A DNA stretch of 64,000 nucleotides, taken from Moringa oleifera (Eukaryota; Streptophyta; Magnoliopsida; Brassicales; Moringaceae). The notes beneath the pieces were generated by a model. It was not told the origin of the DNA, made no database searches, and saw only the letters and a program-made list of their open reading frames with translations. The position numbers and the translations under genes are program-made. Of the stretch, positions 1-10,798 are shown in pieces; position 1 is the stretch's first letter, and each line of letters starts with the position of its first letter. The stretch is taken from contig JAJFZO010000049.1 in NCBI GenBank assembly GCA_021397835.1, positions 4,221,001 to 4,285,000 on the forward strand, written 5' to 3'.

Positions 1-939
1 ATTAGCATGGTTGAAGATTTTTATCGTGCTCATCGCTCACTAGCTGAACGATATGATCTGTTGAGGTCAGATCCTGCACCCCGCGTCCTGAGTACACTTG
101 GGTCTCCGTTCTCTTCACACAGATCCTGTCAGGAGAAGCTGAAAATGGTGGAAGATCAAGCCTTTGATAACAACTCAGAAACTTCTGAATTTGAGGAATA
201 TGCTGAGTCTGAAGTCGAGGATCCTGAGCAGGAAGATAGAACTCATGTTGATGAAGTCTTGAGTGAAGGTAAGGACTCTGAACTGGATTATGGAAGTCAA
301 GTTAATCAAGAAATGGAAGATGACAAGGTTCCAGTTGAGGTCTACAATTGTGAAGTGACGAAGTTACGGGAACAAATAGAGAGATTAAAGGAAGAGAACA
401 AGACTCTGAAGGAACAATTGCAGCAGAAAGAGGAAGAGGAAGAGGAGAGAGAGTGTGAAGTGACAAAGTTAAGGGAAGAAATAGAGAGACTAAAAAGAGA
501 GAACAAGACTCAGAAGGAACAATTGCTACAGAAAGATGATGAGAAGAAAGAACGAGAAGTGACAAAGTCAAGGGAAGAAGTAGAGAGAGTAAAAAGACAG
601 GACAAGACTCAGAAGGAACAATTGCTGCTGAAAGATTTAGCCAAGAAAGACTGTGAAGTGACAAAATCAAAGGAAGAAATGGAGAGACTGAAAACAGAGA
701 ACAAGATTCGGAAGGAACAATTGCTGCAGAAAGATGAAGAGAAGAGAGAGGTAATCAGACAACTCGGTCTCGCTGTTGAAGTGCTCAAGGAGGAGAATGT
801 GTACCTGAGACAGTGCATCCCTAAAGGCACCCCCAAGAAACCGATCCCCTTTGAGTTCACTAAATTGAAGGAAAGATTCTTGGGGAAGTTGTTCAAGGGA
901 TCTCCAAAGGCTCAACCTCGTACTGTTCTTGCTCTTTAG
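1..939 (+). CDS. NET3C: NETWORKED 3C-like (KIP1/NAB family) protein, C-terminal part, 5' truncated by window
   Basis: The open frame is already running at base 1 (Ile-Ser-Met-Val-Glu-Asp-Phe) and stops at 939, so the first exon and most of the actin-binding NAB domain lie outside the window. The first residues (MVEDFYRAHRSLAERYD) are the conserved end of the NAB/KIP1 domain. An acidic linker follows, then a long Lys/Glu-rich coiled coil made of four near-copies of a 33-35 residue unit. The tail, with IRQLGLAVEVLKEENVYLR and a basic KLKERFLGKLFKG segment, is typical of NET3/KIP1-like proteins. Family members link actin to membranes; NET3C works at ER-plasma membrane contact sites. The visible part alone is 312 residues, longer than the roughly 225-residue Arabidopsis NET3C as I remember it, mainly because of the coiled-coil repeats. 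It is convergent with the AGP gene. Family assignment is firm; the exact subgroup rests on length and neighbours. Confidence 0.85.
   Translation: MSMVEDFYRAHRSLAERYDLLRSDPAPRVLSTLGSPFSSHRSCQEKLKMVEDQAFDNNSETSEFEEYAESEVEDPEQEDRTHVDEVLSEGKDSELDYGSQVNQEMEDDKVPVEVYNCEVTKLREQIERLKEENKTLKEQLQQKEEEEEERECEVTKLREEIERLKRENKTQKEQLLQKDDEKKEREVTKSREEVERVKRQDKTQKEQLLLKDLAKKDCEVTKSKEEMERLKTENKIRKEQLLQKDEEKREVIRQLGLAVEVLKEENVYLRQCIPKGTPKKPIPFEFTKLKERFLGKLFKGSPKAQPRTVLAL
349..750 (+). repeat. In-frame tandem repeats coding for the NET3C-like coiled coil
   Basis: Four imperfect units begin at about 349, 454, 553 and 652, a period of 99-105 bases (33-35 codons). Each starts with Glu-Val-Thr-Lys, continues with an E(E/Q)(I/V/M)ER-K core and ends with KEQLLxK. 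Indels between units keep the frame, as expected for a coding repeat under selection for a continuous coiled coil. Confidence 0.8.
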
Positions 940-1580
940 ATTATCCTAGACAGCAAGTAGCAGAATAGGTAGAACAGCAAGTAGCATAACAGGTAGAAAA
1001 GAGTTTTGCCATCGGTAGTGTGTACATGGAGTAATTCCTTACCTTGGTACTCAGCTTGGAAAGACTGTGTAATATTACATTTTGAAGTAGTCATCATATA
1101 ATGTAATTGATCCAAGTTAGTCTAATCTAATTAGTTTCTTGTTTTACTCTGTTTCAGTCATCAAAACTTCTAATGTGTATTCTGTGTTCACAGAGTGTGT
1201 TAGTTTCAGTAACCCAACAGATCTATTCAACTCAGCTAGCAATTTTCTTGCTGCTATTTGTGATGTCAACAGAAACAAATGTGCTTTCTCCAAGCATGAA
1301 TGCAGTGTTGCTCTCTTTAAAACTTCCCTGCCATTTTTTTTGTTTCCTCCAAGAACAACAATATAAAAGAATGGAAATAATTAATGAAATTAACTTATTA
1401 TTTATAGTACGAGAAATATCCTATCAGAGCTCACTAGAATGCCATACACATCATCAACCTAACATTAGACAGAAGTATGCCATATACGATAAAAAGAAGT
1501 AGACTACGAGGACAAAGGAGAAAAGCGGAACCACTAGTGACAATAATGGAGCTGCTCACCAACTGTGTAGTTACAGTACT
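940..1580. other. Intergenic / 3' UTRs of two convergent genes
   Basis: This interval lies between the stop of the NET3C-like gene and the stop of the AGP-like gene on the other strand, so it probably holds both 3' UTRs. A short direct repeat (agcaagtagca) sits at about 951-985. I see no convincing coding sequence in it. Confidence 0.6.
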
Positions 1581-1997
1581 TCACACGCCAGAAAGCTGCA
1601 TTAAGCAAAACGCCACGAAACCCAGAAGCAGAATAGGCCCTGAAGAGGCTAAGGAAACTGCGGAAGACATCGGAAAAGAAGACCCAGATGGCTGAAATGC
1701 CATTTCAGGTCCAGGAGCCAGCATATCATCTGGGTTCGGAGGGCTGGGGCTTGAAGGAATTGTGGGCAGAGAAGACTCCATCGGAGACGGCGCTGTGCCA
1801 GCTGGAGAAGGGAACAAGGGAGTAATGTCTGGGGATAAGCTTGGACTTGAGGCTAAAGGAGCTTCTGGTAAGAATGCAGGCGCAGCTGATATGGCTGTGA
1901 ACTGCAGATGTACTTGAGATGTTGAGGCTAGCGAAGAAGAAGAAGAATAAACCATGAAGACCATCAGCATTGCCAAGGCTGAACAAAAGGAAGCCAT
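1581..1997 (-). CDS. AGP26: Classical arabinogalactan protein, AGP26-like, GPI-anchored
   Basis: This single-exon frame encodes 138 residues. A hydrophobic N-terminal signal peptide (about residues 1-25) leads into a Pro/Ala/Ser-rich middle with repeated Ser-Pro and Ala-Pro dipeptides, for example APLASSPSLSP and SSPSPPNP. These are prolines that plant cells hydroxylate and decorate with arabinogalactan. A small-residue stretch and a hydrophobic tail (GPILLLGFVAFCLM) form a GPI-anchor signal. The product should be a cell-surface proteoglycan. The start is the only ATG in front of the signal peptide. Its place between a NET3C-like gene and DEG2 matches Arabidopsis AGP26 (At2g47930), and I use that context for the subfamily name. 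The frame has no intron, as expected for classical AGPs. Confidence 0.85.
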   Translation of the reverse strand: MASFCSALAMLMVFMVYSSSSSLASTSQVHLQFTAISAAPAFLPEAPLASSPSLSPDITPLFPSPAGTAPSPMESSLPTIPSSPSPPNPDDMLAPGPEMAFQPSGSSFPMSSAVSLASSGPILLLGFVAFCLMQLSGV

Positions 1998-2158
1998 TAA
2001 ATGATGATAAACTCAATTCTCCTATTATGAGCTTCAATAAATGTAATTCTCCAAGAACAGAAAAGCAAAATGTGAGAGAGAGAGGATGCAAGAACTATGA
2101 AAGTGAGAGCCAGGTTCATGATTGAGGACTTTAAGGCAATGTTTGAGAAATGGAAAGT

Positions 2159-2176
2159 GGGGGGGGGGGGGGGGGG
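2159..2176 (+). repeat. 18-base poly-G tract
   Basis: An uninterrupted run of 18 guanines lies about 160 bases upstream of the AGP26-like start codon (the AGP gene is on the minus strand, so its template-side promoter sees poly-C). Homopolymer G runs this long are rare in plant DNA. The exact length is uncertain because such runs slip during sequencing. Confidence 0.8.
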
Positions 2177-2559
2177 TGTGCGGTGGTACTACGTGGCAGA
2201 AGATGAATGGCACATGTTACTGATAAATACAGCTCCACATTTTGGCTAAGGAACAAAATCTACGTATTTAATTCTCCTATGATGCACGTGATTCTGTGTC
2301 CTTTCTTCTCTTAACCTTTTCTTCAGTTTTTGCTCGAGTTACTAGCAGATTTCTCTATTATCCTTTTTAATCAAAGTCCACAAAGTTTCTGCTTTGCGTA
2401 GTAAATCTTGAATTTATGGTCATTGTGGCATCCATTTGGGTTTGTCCAAATGCTACCCAATATTTTTCATCACAAGAAATTAAAAGGTAAATAAGAATGA
2501 AATGAAACTTTATGGAAAAAAAAATTGACGATGTCAGATTTTGTGTTAATTTTAATAGT

Positions 2560-3080
2560 GTTATTTTTATTTATTTTATGTTATCAATTAAATTTTTATA
2601 TTAAAAAATATAAATTTTATTTTAATTTATTAATTTATTTTAAATTAAATATTATCAAAAAATAAAAATAGAATATATTTAAATTAAAAATTTTATATAA
2701 TTAATTTTAACTTAAAATTTTTTATAGATATTAAAAAATATTCAAGCTATCGTTACAAAAAGTTTTAAATTTTTTTAAATAAAAAAATATTTTTAATAAT
2801 TTATATTATCAAAAAACTAAATGAAATATAAAAAATAAATTTTATATAAAAATAATACAAATTAAAAGAATAAAGTCGAAATAAAGTAAAAAATTCATTT
2901 GAGTCATTTGTGAAATATTTTAATAAAAAATATTTTTAATTTTATATAATCATTTGAGTTAAAATTTAATTTTAATTAAATTAATAAATTAAAATTTATT
3001 TTATCACTTTTTAATCATAAATTTTTTATTTATAGTATAAGATAAATATAAAAATTTTATATAATTTTTATTTAAAAATT
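2560..3080 (+). repeat. Dispersed AT-rich repeat, copy A
   Basis: This block shares a recurring order of words with blocks at 7090-7480, 8600-8990 and 45770-46300: a gttacaaaaa-type word, then 'gaaataaagt', 'atttgagtcattt', a 'tatttttaatttt' stretch and a 'gagttaaaatttaattt' stretch. Similarity was judged by eye. Boundaries are approximate and the class of element is unknown. Confidence 0.5.
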
Positions 3081-4037
3081 ATATTAATTAAATTTTTGAA
3101 TTTTTAATTTTTGAAATAAAAAATTTTTATCCATCAAATTTTATTAATTTTAACTTTTATAATTTTTTAACACAGTAAAATGATGGTCACATCCTTGTAA
3201 CTTTATGTATTATGTATGGACGCCAAAAGTGATCACAGGCATATAAGATATTGAAAAAAGTTACAGTGTTTAATGTCTGGGCCATCACCACCTCTAAGTG
3301 TTTACAGCTTTCAATTATAGGCTAAGTGTGATTAGTTACAGGTCAATGTCTGGAGGAATGTTGAAGAAACCAATAAATTATGAAAATCAATCAAATCAAA
3401 CACTATAGAGCTAAATCAGATGGTTTTTTAAATTAATAATTTTAAAAATTATAAATTACATCAATACAGTTTGATTTTTTTAAAAAGAATGATTAATTTT
3501 AAACCAAATTATATGATATTTAATAATATCCTAGCTGAGTGTATTTTCTCCTATTCTTCACCACCCAGCAGACCCTAAATTCCTATTTTGTAACAAAATG
3601 AACATGACTTTTTTGTGTTGTAGTGACTTCAAAGTTGGCTTTTTAATTGGTTAATTTGTAATTTACATTACTTTGAATTTCATGACTTAAATTGATTAAT
3701 AATGCTTGATGTTTAGATTTCGTAATTCATAATAAATTGATATTATTTGGTATTTATTTTGAAACCACATTAATAAATTAAAAAACATTGCATTTTTGTA
3801 GTATAATTTATATTATCAAAATCAAATCATATGGTTAAAAATAACCATATGATATGATAAAATATTATTAATATCAAGATAGGTATACACCTAAATGAAA
3901 AGACATAACAAACCTTACCTTTTTAAATACAATTAATTAATAGTAATTAAATATCTTATGATTTTACCTTAAATGCAACAATTGATGACTAAATATACGA
4001 GAAATCATCAAATTAGGTAATAGACATGATATTTCAA

Positions 4038-4058
4038 ATATATATATATATATATATA
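4038..4058. repeat. AT dinucleotide microsatellite
   Basis: About ten uninterrupted AT/TA units in the AT-rich intergenic region. Confidence 0.8.
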
Positions 4059-4933
4059 AATTGAGAGCATATAATTTAAATTTATAAACTTTGTAATAAC
4101 TAGTTCATGATCGAGCCTCCATTATGGCAACTAATTTTGGTAGCAGTTTACTTGCACTTTAAGCATAATTTAAATTTAAATATTTAAAATGAATAGAATT
4201 TAAAAAATTAATAACTATAAATTTTAAGTGATTTGATAACATACTTATATTTAAAGTATAACAATATAACATGAAAAGATTTATTTTTTTCTTGAAAAGA
4301 AACAGAGAAGATACAATTAATAAAATCTTTCTCTCACATAATAAGAAAAATAAATTTTTAATTTTTAAATACAAAATTAAAAATTGAATTATTTTTAATT
4401 AACTTAATAAAGTTTTTAATAATTAATGATAGTTGAAACCCTTAAAAAAACATCCAACTAAACTTTAGCCACAGTTTGTTTCTCTTTCAGCAATAACATA
4501 TATGGATTAAATTATAATTTTATAATTAATTAATTAAGATTTAGATTATAATTTTACAATAAATATAAATTAAATCACAAAAATAACAATTGAACTAAAT
4601 TAATTAAAAAACTCACTTGGTGTAGATTAACAAGCAACCGAGCAATCTTTGATTTCTTAATTTCACTCTTAGTGTTGTGACTGCAAAAGAAAGAGAATTT
4701 ACTTATTATGTTGTGATTGCAAGAAAAAAAGAACTAAAAGTTCATCAGTTAAAGAAACAAGGATAAAATTGTAATTTTACAACCACATGGCTCCCAAAGT
4801 GAGATTGTTGGGCCTCATTAATTTCCAGGCTGAGGCCATGTTTGAAGTTGAGCCTTTTTTCTATTTTTTATTTATTTGGATATGTTTGAGTCTTCATCTG
4901 CTATTGAGCTCAAACCCACTTCCATGTGCTTAA

Positions 4934-4934
4934 A

Positions 4935-4990
<56 letters not shown>
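4934..4990. repeat. Interrupted AT/TA microsatellite, self-complementary
   Basis: About 57 bases of alternating A and T, broken by single G and C positions (gtatatatatatac) that are themselves palindromic, so the stretch could fold into a long hairpin. Confidence 0.8.
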
Positions 4991-7089
4991 TTATGAATTA
5001 AATACAAATAACATATTTACAATTTTTTATAATTTTTAATTATCATATTTTATTTTAAAAAATAACAATTAAGTGTTAGAGACTTATACTCAACATTTTA
5101 CGTATCAAAAAACATAAAGGTTAAATTTAATAAAATCTAATAGAAAAAAAAGTCTCATATTAAAAATATTAAATTTTTATTAATATATTTTTAAAATTTT
5201 CAATATATATAAAAATTATAAACCCCCCCTTCTCTGATGTAATTAATTTTAAAAATAAGAGTATATTAAGTTGTAACGGTTAATCTAAATTGGGAAAGCA
5301 ATGAATGTATTTATATTATTAAAACGGTGAGGATCAATAGGATTAGACTGTTGGTTGTAGAATATGTGAAACTAACCCAACTAACTGGAACATGATTTTG
5401 ACATTTGATCTGTCAGATTCCAATTTGTTAGATGCAACTCAAGCATTCAGTGCTTCTGTGTCTGCATGGAGTTCTGTCCAAATTGCAATCATGGAAGGAA
5501 GGCCCTGATAGTACAATGCTGGTCTTGCCTTAGCCACTCCTCCTCAGCTGCATCTTCTTCTTAGCTTTTTGTACAGTTTACAAGTCTGTCTTGGGACAAC
5601 TAAATTTGTCTTCACCTGACAGCGCAACACTCACCTCTGGCTCCGACCTAAGAATTACTAATTCTGGTCTCCATTTTCTCATCAAGAAAAATCAGATTCT
5701 TGCCCACCAAGAAAAGGATCCAAGAAGGTGATATGGGTTGGGTTCCACATTTATATTTAAATGTGAGTTTTTTTAATTAGATTTTTTTCATCAGCATATA
5801 ACTTTAATTTTAAAAAATATGTGTATCTCTTATTTTTAAGTTTATCTCAAAAAGTTAAAGAGTAGTGTTTGTAAAAAAATTTAAATTTAAATTCATTTTA
5901 AATGATTCTTAATTCGAATATCATTAATTTTTTAATAAAATTAATTTCATCTAAATTGATTTGTTTATATTTACTTTTAAAAAATCTATAAATCAAATTT
6001 TTTACTTTAAAAAAAATAAAATTTAAGATATTATGTCATCTTTACTCAAAATTAAATAATACATAGACAACACTTGAACATAAAATATTTTTAAATATCC
6101 ATTACTAAACCATCATGCTAATATGTAAATTGATTTAACAAAACAAGTCAATTGGGCAATACTTTTTCAAGATCAAACCTTGCTTGCATCTTCGATCATC
6201 ATATTTATCATATTTACTTATTTTGAAATTATATTTTTGATGTGTGATTCAAACGTAAAATATCGTTTCATGTGCAAATTTATTTTATTAATCAATATAT
6301 TAAATTTTTATTTTTTAATATTTACCCACATTTTAAATCTTAAACCATTTCATTGCATATATATATATATATGCATAATATTATACTAGCATGAATAGAT
6401 TAAAATAAAAATATTATGTTTTAAAAAAATTATGATATCATAATTTATAATAAAATAGTATTTTTTGCCAATGTTTATATATTTATAATTGTTTTTTGTG
6501 ATATGATTAAAATTATTTTCTTGGTCATCAAATGAAACTTTTATGCGCTTTACCATTTTTTTAATTTTTAATTTTTTAAGGTTAGAAACCTAGACCTTTA
6601 ATAAATAAATAAACAACAAGATTAGTTGGCCCTACCCCAAAGAAACAATGTCTTAGCCGCAACAACTTCTCTAATTTCTATAATAAGAAAATAAAAGAAA
6701 TATAACTAATACACGCTAAACCTAATTTGCCGTAAATTAATCTCTTAATTAATTAATTTAGAGTGTTATATACCATTTGTTGAATCCTAACGAGCAAAAT
6801 AATGCCATCAATTTAAAGAAAACCGACAAACAACAAGATTATGTCATCCTAATTTTATAAGTTTCCTATAATGACTTTGGCAATTCCTTGGCTTAAACTT
6901 GTAGCATGGTTTGGTGAATCTCAAAATATGTTGCTGTGACTTAAAATTTTTTTTAAAAAAAGAATTAAATAAAATATTACAATTTTTTTATTTTTTATAT
7001 TAAAAGCGAACTTCTATAGTGGTATGGGGTTAGGTTATATTGTGATGCGAATTTTATCAAAGAAATTATGAATACTAAAAAATATGAAA

Positions 7090-7480
7090 ATTAAATTTAT
7101 ATATTTATTTTATGTTAATAATTAAATTTTTATATTTTAAAAAATATCTTATACAATAAATTTTGATTTGAAATTAAATTTGATTTCGTCAATATATTTT
7201 TCATGAAAGTTTTAGGTATTGAAAAAAATATCTTTTTAAAATTTACATTATTAAAAATTTAAAAAACTCATAATAAATAGATCTTGAATTAAAAATTATT
7301 CAAATTTAATAGATAAGTTCGAAATAGAGTGAAAATTTTATTTGAATCATTTTAAAGGTATTTTGATAATAAATATACTTTTAATTTTTTATATTTATTT
7401 GAGTTAAGATCTAATTTAGCTTAAATTAATATATCAAAATTTAATTTATTATTTTTTAATATAAATAAATATTAAAATTT
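7090..7480 (+). repeat. Dispersed AT-rich repeat, copy B
   Basis: Carries the same word order as copy A ('gaaatagagt', 'tatttgaatcatttt', 'tttgagttaagat', 'atttaatttattatttttt'). It ends just upstream of the plastid-derived fragment at 7617. Boundaries are approximate. Confidence 0.5.
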
Positions 7481-7616
7481 ATAGAATTTTCATTTAATAA
7501 ATAAATTTAAAAATTAATCAATTTGTGATAATATGTGTTAAAATATTATAAATATAAAATAACTCACAAAATGATTTATCCTTTCATATGATATTATATA
7601 AAATAAATAAATAAAT

Positions 7617-7935
7617 AACCTGAACCTAGGTGATCTATCCATGACCAGGATGAAGTTTGGGTGAAACTAAATGCAAGTCCGAACCGACTAATGTTGAAGA
7701 ATCAATGGATGAGTTGTGGTTAGGGGTGAAATGCCACTTGAATCCAGAGTTAGTTGATTCTCTTCGAAATGCGTTGAGGCGCAGTAGTTGACTGGACATC
7801 TAAGAGTAAAGTACTGTTTCTGTGGAGGCCGCGAGAGCGGTATCAAATCGAGATAAACTCTGAATACTAGATATGACTTCAAAATAATAAGGGTCAAAGT
7901 TGGCTAGTGAGACGATAAGGGATAAGGCAAAGGTA
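7617..7935 (+). pseudogene. Nuclear plastid DNA insertion: decayed fragment of chloroplast 23S rRNA
   Basis: About 315 bases read as an internal part of plastid 23S rRNA in sense orientation. Recognisable conserved words include 'ccatgaccaggatgaag', 'gtccgaaccgact', 'atgttgaagaatca', 'gatgagttgtggttagggg', 'cgaaatgcgttgaggcgcag', 'agttgactggacatcta' and 'gactctgaat'-type text near 7855. Against the plastid sequence as I remember it, nearly all changes are C to T or G to A, the pattern of methylcytosine deamination in silenced nuclear DNA. It is flanked by AT-rich DNA with no other plastid sequence that I can see. It cannot function as rRNA. An open frame on the opposite strand here is accidental. 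Confidence 0.85.
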
Positions 7936-8426
7936 CTATATAGATACTTTTTTAATAGATGAAATAATTAAAAATTTTTTACCCGTGTTAGAAGTATACG
8001 GGTTTTCTCTAACATCTAATTAAAATGCATAAAGAGTTTTTACAAGAACTCAATAAAAGAAAAAAATTATTCTCTCGAGAAAATTAAACTTCACATTTTG
8101 TTTTTGTCTTCAAATAATTTGATTTTCACTTATATAATATCATTTATTTATATTAATTTTATATACATTTAAAATATGATGACACATGAATTTACATTTT
8201 TTTTAAAAAATAAACATGTTTTATTATACATCAATTTATTTAAATTAGAATAATAAATCATGAATAACAAAGATATGTGACTAAAAAAAATCCTTAAAAA
8301 TCAAATTTATTGTCCTTTGAAAATCTCAGGAAAAAATCCAATGAAATACGATTAAATATGTTACAATTAAGAAAATCACAGAGGTAATAACATTGTTTTC
8401 AATTGGCATCTCTGCCATATAAGTTG

Positions 8427-8535
8427 GAAAGATAATCAAGGCCAACTGTTTAGATTTTACTAAATTGGTGGTGGATTTGATAGAAAGATAATCAAGGCCA
8501 ACCATTTAGGTTACTAAATTGGTGGTGGATTTGAT
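8427..8535 (+). repeat. Tandem duplication of a ~55 bp unit
   Basis: Two adjacent copies (about 8427-8482 and 8483-8535) both start 'gaaagataatcaaggccaac' and both end 'actaaattggtggtggattt' plus 'gat'. They differ by a few substitutions and a 2-3 base indel. This is a recent local duplication in non-coding DNA. Confidence 0.85.
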
Positions 8536-8599
8536 GAAATTGTAGAAAAGTAAAATTATTGTTGTACTGTAGGAAGCACCAATTGTACTATATATTTTT

Positions 8600-8990
8600 T
8601 AGAATTTAATTATATTTTTATTTGTTAAAAATTTATTTAATTATTCAAAATTTTAATATAAATAATTAAATATATATTATATTATTATAGAATTATATTG
8701 TTACAAATATCTTATTAAAAATTTTGAAGTAATATTAATATTTATATATAATTTAATTTATTTAAATATTATTTATTGATAAGTATTATATATTTTTAAT
8801 ATTATTAAAATAATATTTATAACATTCATTTAATGTAAATGAATTATAAATAAAATTTTTAATATTAAAATATTTAAATTTAAATAGAATATAAAATTTG
8901 TTTGAAATCATTTTCAAATATTTTGATAAAAAATATATATTTAATTTTATTATAATAATTTAAGTTAAAATTTAATTTAATTATTTGATA
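8600..8990 (+). repeat. Dispersed AT-rich repeat, copy C (weak)
   Basis: The second half resembles copies A and B ('tttgaaatcattttcaaatattttgataaaaaatatat' spread over about 8898-8935, then 'taatttaagttaaaattt'). The first half is too AT-rich to align by eye. Confidence 0.35.
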
Positions 8991-9085
8991 TTGATTAAGA
9001 GAGAGAATCTCATTAAGAGTTTTAAAGAACATTTAAGGTGAAAGATGCCTCGGTTCGGTCAACGATGTATGAAAGCCCCAACTCT

Positions 9086-9096
9086 AGATATATATG
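9086..9096 (+). promoter_or_regulatory. Probable TATA box of the YUC10-like gene
   Basis: The sequence agatatatatg lies about 80 bases before the start codon, at a usual distance for a plant core promoter with a short leader. Confidence 0.45.
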
Positions 9097-9109
9097 CGTA
9101 GTCTTCTCC

Positions 9110-9121
9110 ATGGCCATGTAG
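9110..9121 (+). promoter_or_regulatory. Minimal upstream ORF (ATG GCC ATG TAG) in the YUC10-like leader
   Basis: A three-codon upstream reading frame ends about 50 bases before the main start. It counts only if transcription starts before 9110, which the TATA-like sequence at 9086-9096 leaves uncertain. Confidence 0.35.
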
Positions 9122-9171
9122 AGCATAGCTTCTCATACAAGGTGAGACTTGCTTGACACCCAATCCAAGAA

Positions 9172-10798
9172 ATGGAAGAGGCAGTCGTCATCATAGTAGG
9201 TGGAGGTCCTTCTGGTTTAGCCATTGCAGCATCCTTAAACCTCCAAACAATTCCTTACATAATCCTTGAAAGAGAAGATTGTCACGCTTCTCTGTGGAAA
9301 AAATACTCCTACGACCGTCTCCATCTTCACTTGGCTAAGCAATTCTGTCAGCTTCCTCACTTGCCGTTCCCCGCTTCTTACCCGACTTTCCCCTCCAAAG
9401 AGCTTTTCCTCCAATACCTAGATGACTATGTTTCTCGTTTCAAGATCGACCCGCTGTACAAAAGATCAGTGGAGCTAGCTGCTTATGATGAAGTAAGCAA
9501 GAGATGGATTGTTAAGGCAAGGAATGGGAGCTCCGGTGAGATCGAGGAGTATTCTGGCAGATTCTTGGTGGTGGCCAGTGGCGAAACAAGCGACCCTTAT
9601 ACACCAGAGATCGAAGGATTAAGTACGTTCATCGGAGAGGCTCTTCATTCAACAATGTTCAAAAACGGCAAGCCCTACAATAACAAGAATGTTTTGGTTG
9701 TCGGGTCTGGTAACTCCGGCATGGAGATTGCACTAGACCTAGCAAACCATGGAGCCAAAACCTCCATTGTTGTCCGCAGTCCGGTACAGAAAATCGTTCT
9801 CTCTCGATTCAGACTGAAGTTTCATGTTATGGGTAACTTTTGATCCGATTTAATCTGTTATGTTTTTGTGGATGGTGTTCTTCGGTTTTCTTTACAGGCT
9901 CACGTGCTGTCGAGAGAGATTTTGAACTTGGGGTTGAGTCTGATGAAGTATTTACCCTTTAACATGGTGGACTGGTTGACAGCCACGCTCGGCAAGTTCG
10001 TCTATGGTGATCTCAGCAAGTATGGGATCAGTAGGCCTAAAGAAGGTCCATTTTTCATGAAAGATTCTTATGGCAAGTACCCTATTGTGGATGTCGGGAC
10101 CTGCAAGAAGATCAGATCGGGAGAGATTCAGGTAGGACAAACAGATCATAAATCATGATTTAACAATCTGCTGGACGTAGTTATTTGTGAACAATGGGTT
10201 GACTTTATTAACGGGGGTTGTCGTGTTCATGTGATGTGTCATTTGAGTAGCCTTCTTGTTTACGGGACTAGTTGTCCACGCCATGGGAACACGTAGTTTT
10301 CTGTGACAGATGACCTACTGCTTTATAATATTTTTCTTTGATAAGTATATGGAAGAAACAGAGGGATTAAAAATGAAATAAAACAAAACAAGGAGCCCAC
10401 ATGTTTATTTTTCTTTGTATTGGTAGGTCTTGCCGGCAATATCAAGCATAAGAGGAAACGAAGTGGTGTTTGAAAATGGCCAGTCACATGCTTTTGACAC
10501 GTTGATTTTCTGCACAGGCTTCAAGAGATCAACAAATCTGTGGCTTAAGGTAAGGGTTAATTGTTCATTTGACGTTAGAAGAACCAAAATCTGTTCACAT
10601 CCATACAGTAATTTGATGATTTTCGTTAAGGAGGGAGAGGACTGCCTACTGAGGGAGGACGGGATTCCAAAAAGGAGCTTTCCTAATCACTGGAAGGGAA
10701 ACAATGGCTTATACTGCATCGGATTGGTAAGAAGAGGATTCTACGGAGCTGCTGCAGATGCCCTAAACATAGCAAATGACATAAAATCAATCGTTTGA
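9172..10798 (+). CDS. YUC10: YUCCA10-type flavin monooxygenase (indole-3-pyruvate monooxygenase)
   Basis: YUCCA enzymes convert indole-3-pyruvate to indole-3-acetic acid, the last step of the main auxin pathway. Exons 9172-9783, 9898-10131, 10427-10549 and 10631-10798 join in phase 0 to give 378 residues, close to Arabidopsis YUC10. The first donor (CCG|GTACAG) falls between VVRSP and AHVLSREIL, where the family expects it; reading on past it is intron. Visible motifs are the FAD site GGGPSG (residues 10-15), the FMO motif [11 protein letters not shown] (153-163), the NADPH site GSGNSG (178-183) and FCTGF near residue 313. The C-terminus has the conserved [18 protein letters not shown] and NDIKSIV. 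The third intron is only 81 bases and has no stop in frame. In Arabidopsis the flanking AGP26 and DEG2 genes are neighbours, so this gene is an extra member here. Confidence 0.92.

Larger units (their letters stand above)
2177..9080. other. Long AT-rich intergenic region between AGP26-like and YUC10-like genes
   Basis: About 6.9 kb without a convincing gene. Most of it is long runs of A and T with short open frames that look like chance. Recognisable contents are two copies of a dispersed AT-rich repeat plus a weaker third, several AT microsatellites, a plastid 23S rRNA relic near 7.6-7.9 kb and a 55 bp tandem duplication near 8.4 kb. A stretch at about 5395-5740 has clearly higher GC than its surroundings but no long open frame. 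Confidence 0.7.

Noticed and set aside
302..915. Minus-strand open frames rich in Leu and Ser
   Set aside because: They are mirror images of the Lys/Glu-rich coiled-coil repeats of the NET3C-like gene.
4934..4990. CRISPR-like or structured RNA repeat
   Set aside because: It is a simple AT microsatellite; no direct repeats with spacers occur anywhere in the window.
7688..7897. Minus-strand open frame of 69 codons
   Set aside because: It lies inside the plastid 23S rRNA-like fragment on its antisense strand, so it is an accident of rRNA sequence.
9784..9843. Longer first exon of the YUC10-like gene ending at ATGG|GTAACT
   Set aside because: It adds residues not expected in YUCCA proteins and puts exon 2 out of phase. 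The donor at 9784 joins VVRSP to AHVL, as in the family.
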